DNA of 64,000 nt from Diadema setosum (taxonomy: Eukaryota; Echinodermata; Echinoidea; Diadematoida; Diadematidae), in the NCBI GenBank assembly GCA_033980235.1, contig CM067062.1, forward strand, positions 19,454,703-19,518,702, in the 5' to 3' direction. Both the position numbers and the translations under genes were made by a program. Positions within the stretch are counted from its first letter, which is position 1; every line of letters begins with the position of its first letter. The notes beneath the pieces are model-generated. The model was not told the origin of the DNA and made no database searches. It saw nothing but the letters and a program-made list of their open reading frames with translations. Shown here one piece after another: positions 60,379-64,000 of this stretch.

Positions 60379-60390
60379 TGGTGTAAATTT
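60379..60390. repeat. Target-site duplication of LINE, right copy
   Basis: TGGTGTAAATTT, identical to 58805-58816. Confidence 0.88.
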
Positions 60391-60608
60391 AGTACTCCTC
60401 TGTTGACCCTTGTCGTTTCAAGTATTTTGAACATGTTGATTATTACAAAGCCTAAGGCCTGATGGTTACTGTGGAGCGTACATTCAATGTAATTATCAGA
60501 GTCTGTTTAAGACTCTACAGTATAGTATTGTGTCTAGTTGAGTACACTCTTTATATCATATTTTGGAGTAGAACTCCTAGACATCGCGGTATTTGGCAAA
60601 ATGTCATT

Positions 60609-60706
60609 TTAACCCATTGTATGCTGTGATTGGGTACCGATTGGCACAGAAAACCCCTAAACGTTGTATACCCACTCTCCAAACTCCCCGGCAAAGAAGA
60701 GGTTAA
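60609..60706. repeat. Short TTAACC...GGTTAA repeat, copy B (98 bp)
   Basis: It begins TTAACCCATTGTATG and ends AAGAGGTTAA, with the core GGCACAGAAAACCCC. It is related to copy A at 53981. The inverted ends suggest a very small MITE. Confidence 0.7.
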
Positions 60707-61305
60707 ACTTGCATGCAAATAAATAATTAAGGGCACTCTATGGACGATGATTACCTTCAAAAGATTAAAGCAATTACTTGATGGCTGTTACGCCCCTCCT
60801 CCGATGCGATAAGAAACTAAGCGAATATTGTTCGTCATGCTATTAAAGCCATTAAACTTTTATGGCTTTCATGCGCTACTAATTGCTTGACATAGCATAT
60901 CTTCAATACTTGCAGTGTTTCGGAGAGAGTGAGAGAGATTCACACGGTTCCGCTATATTACGACGTCATAGCTGTCTCCGGTAAAGTTGTAAAGTCCTGA
61001 ATTGACGGCATGAAATCTTAATAGCACAATTTAGAGAAACAACAAGTTCACCTCTGCTAGATTCCAAGAAACAGAGAAGATTTTCCAGCCACGTAGATTC
61101 TCATAACATTATTTGGCATTTTTTTTTTTTTTTTAGATTTAGGGCCTAATTGTGTTAATCCACTCCCTACGAAATTTTGAGAATCTCAGTGTTCTCTATA
61201 CATGACCACGTGGTTAAGTGTAGACAATGGTTTAAAGCTGTGATTGGACAGATTTCTATTCTCCTCTATAATGTCTGCTACTTTCCCCCAGGTCGGAGTC
61301 AGACA

Positions 61306-61322
61306 CCCCCCCCCCCCCCCCC
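61306..61322. repeat. C17 homopolymer run
   Basis: Uninterrupted C run after CAGACA. Confidence 0.9.
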
Positions 61323-64000
61323 TTTGTTCGCCTAATCACAAAACACACGGTATGCATGCTTCTTTGTCTTAATCTTTGACTGTAACTGTCGCACAATGGT
61401 AATGATTTTCATCTGCATTTAGGGGAAAGTTTAGTAGTCAAGGAAGAGGTAGACGCAGGGGAGGGTTCCCGGGAGCATTCATACGTTGTTGTTTTTTTCT
61501 ACTCAACAGGTGTTTCAGCTGAGGGGACGTGCGTTGAGTCGATAATGGGAAAGACAAAAGATATTAACTGCAAAATCCCCGTATGTTACACGACATCTGG
61601 TTTGTAACCGGATTGCAAACTAAGGCCCGATCCATATTGACGTTTGAATTTACAATCCGATCGAGGCTGGCCAAAATGACATTTAAAACTGGCTGTGATT
61701 ATCGGAAAGAGGTCACGCACATGTCTGGCAGGAATGAAGTATAATATTTGCCGTGAGATCGTAAACCTACCTTCTTCCCTTGTAAGACAGATCAATGGTA
61801 TGCAAATAGTGTGTGATTGCTCTCGCATTGCCGTTTGGTGTGACCCTTGTATAAACATCGGCTGGTTATTTGCGATGATTAACACGAGTCTGACAACATG
61901 AATCCACCCATTACCGTGCGTTCGCCAGGTCCCTCGATATAATATTTGAGATTTTAACACTACTTGATTCCAGGGCCTTGTCATATTCGGAGTCGATTGC
62001 CTTCTCCCACTCTCCTAATAAAGACACTATCTAACATCTTGGTTGCTCAACTTAAAGCGGAAATTCAAAGAATATTACAACTTGGCACTTGCATTTATGC
62101 AAGAATCTAGGAAAAGAGAAAATGTAACACTTTTGCTCATTACACAACGGGCAATACAAGATCAAAGAGAAAATTCATACGATGTCTGCGGTCATGAAAG
62201 CACTTCGGCTGACTTCGGAAAAATTCGGCGATCTTTTCTTTTTTTTTAACTGACGTAATGAAATGGACCAACCTGAAAACAACAGACGACGCGCCATTTC
62301 TAAAACAAATATCATAGTGCATCCATTGCTACTGAAGAAGAGGTTTAACTAACTCGAATTAGACTAATTTTGATATACTTCGAAAGATATGGTGACACAG
62401 AACGCTACTATAATGCTAGTGCCCAGCTTAGAAACCATCACTGGAAAGGCATATTCAAGTTTTTAGAAGGCAAGAGCCATCGTATTTTCGAGTTGGAAAA
62501 GCCCGCCTAACAATGGTGAATGTGAATGGAACAGAAAAGCACCCGGCGCGGCCATGCTGCTGAATGCAGAACTCAAACAGTAGCAAGATCATGCGAATGC
62601 TGACAAAGACTTTGGCCAAAGTGTTCGGAGCGGGCAAGTGCATGAGAAATATGGAATTTTTACCTTTTATTTGATAGAGTGTTGTTACTGTTGATATTTT
62701 TAAAGCAGATTATTCAAATGACACAGAAAAGCGTCAGATTCACTTTGCATTGGTATGGCATTTATCCCAGCTAAATATCGATACAACCCTCACCTTGGAA
62801 ACACTTACACCTTTGAATCTGTGCATTGTCTATAGTATAGTCTGTCCTCGCTTGCTGAGTCCATTCAGTGACGTCACAAATATCAGGCATGTTCGGCGAG
62901 TTTCGGTAGGTTTACGAAATAGAAAGGAGAATGGTGTTCTCACGTTATGTTGTACAAATCTTTCCGTGAGGTCGGGAATCGTAATAACTGGGCCTTGCTT
63001 AAACTCTATTTGCAATGTCATGAAATATCATTCATGTTTAATATCTTTGAATATACACTTTAAAATACTTACCAACTTTGTTTGCTGAACTGTGACATGA
63101 TGTTCAAATAGATGAAGAAATAATCAAGCATGCCTTTTTCTTTTGCTTTTATATATACATACTCATGAACAGATAACATCATGCTATAGTAGAAACACTT
63201 TCCAAATTGGATTTTTATAATCTTGCTGTTCATGAGGAAAATCTAGCACGGTGAATTCGTTATACTTAGCCGGTTCATTTATTTTAGGCCATTTTATAAT
63301 CATTTTGATCAAAAGTTTTGTAACTTAATTTCTACATGATATCAGAGACTCCGGTAGCATGAGAAACCATGCAAGCTGATCAGATTCTAACAAACTAGAA
63401 ACGTTGTTTAATAATAGTCTTTAATCTGTGCTTCTCCTCGTGTTCCGCAAAATGTCTTTATTCTTCAAACGGAAAGTGCGACCACACATTCACATAAAGC
63501 TTTAAGACCCGTCATGCCGAGGAAACGATCCGTATTACCCTGAGGTAATGGCACTTCATGAAAGTGCGTTGACAATGTGTCTGTAAGAGGGGGAGGGAGG
63601 ATGGGGGTATCAGGCCTACGTCTACACATTTCAAGCCCGGTAACCACGATCATTCTGACTACCTCCGCTCCATTGACACACGGGACTTCACTTTTAAAGG
63701 GAATAGAAACCCACTATGCCTGATGCCATCTGAGTTCATGCCACGTTTCCATGGTGATGAGATCGAAATCTGATGAATATAAATCCTAGATGCGTTCTCA
63801 CTCGCCTGTAATAGAGGGGCGACGATGTTTTCATAGCCAGTATACAAATGGCCGGAGAGAAACATACGTGAGTGTCTCCGTCTTTGCTCTCGAACACAGT
63901 CAGAGTGAACAGGAGGAATATTATAATTTATAGACGACAAAAATCATTTCCACGCTCGGAGCGTTGTCGGCATTAATGCTGCTGACCCAAACACGGAGGA

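Larger units (their letters stand above)
41295..64000. other. Right-hand region: P2X intron 1 or upstream DNA
   Basis: P2X exon 1 should encode the cytoplasmic N terminus with a T-x-K/R site and TM1, and end in phase 2 before the G at 41294. A partial visual scan of the minus strand for a TM1-like segment ending in IG at a donor found none. The region is therefore intron 1 if exon 1 lies beyond 64000, or upstream DNA if I missed it. Stretches over 300 bp without named features include 41300-42310, 42790-44150, 44620-47490, 49600-53980, 55040-57970 and 60710-64000. They hold short ORFs with no recognisable domain plus simple repeats. Confidence 0.6.

Overview
This window looks like nuclear DNA of a metazoan, most likely a marine invertebrate deuterostome such as an echinoderm. 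The coding sequence is cut into short exons with GT/AG splice sites and introns of up to about 23 kb. The rest is AT-rich and full of microsatellites, small inverted-repeat (MITE-like) elements, a tRNA-derived SINE and non-LTR retrotransposon remains. No bacterial or phage features were seen. The echinoderm guess rests on the general look of the repeats from memory and has not been checked.

The one host gene I can support is a P2X-type ATP-gated cation channel on the minus strand. Eight exons lie at 41117-41294, 40096-40167, 38971-39046, 16070-16178, 6749-6835, 6236-6377, 4214-4344 and 667-823. All eight keep reading frame across their junctions. Together they encode about 317 residues: almost the whole extracellular domain and the start of the second membrane helix. 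All ten disulfide cysteines of the family and the usual ATP contacts (KxK, NFT, NFR and the Lys of KAYGI) are present. The first exon (N terminus and TM1) was not found, so it is either overlooked at 41295-64000 or beyond the right end. The last exon(s), with the end of TM2 and the C-terminal tail, lie beyond the left end.

Region by region: 1-6835 holds the 3' half of the gene, with introns of 0.4-3.4 kb and CA/TG, GTCT and C-rich tracts close to splice sites. 6836-16069 is a 9.2 kb intron with a MITE-like element full of TTTCGCG. 16179-38970 is a 22.8 kb intron with a string of repeats: a TTCG-rich foldback block, a 214 bp foldback MITE, a Harbinger-like MITE with TTA target duplications, and a 797 bp foldback element enclosing a 130 bp near-perfect palindrome and a CR1-like 3' fragment. 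38971-41294 holds three exons. 41295-64000 is either intron 1 or upstream DNA. It has more inverted-repeat elements, two adjacent SINE copies, a 234 bp tandem duplication, and a clean 5'-truncated L1/Tx1-like LINE insertion (58817-60378) with a poly(A) tail and a 12 bp target-site duplication.

The most informative observations are the P2X reconstruction with its fused exon 9/10, the LINE insertion with a 15 bp tandem duplication exactly at its 5' junction, and the nested foldback/palindrome/CR1 structure near 31.6-32.4 kb. I found no evidence for a wholly new biological system.
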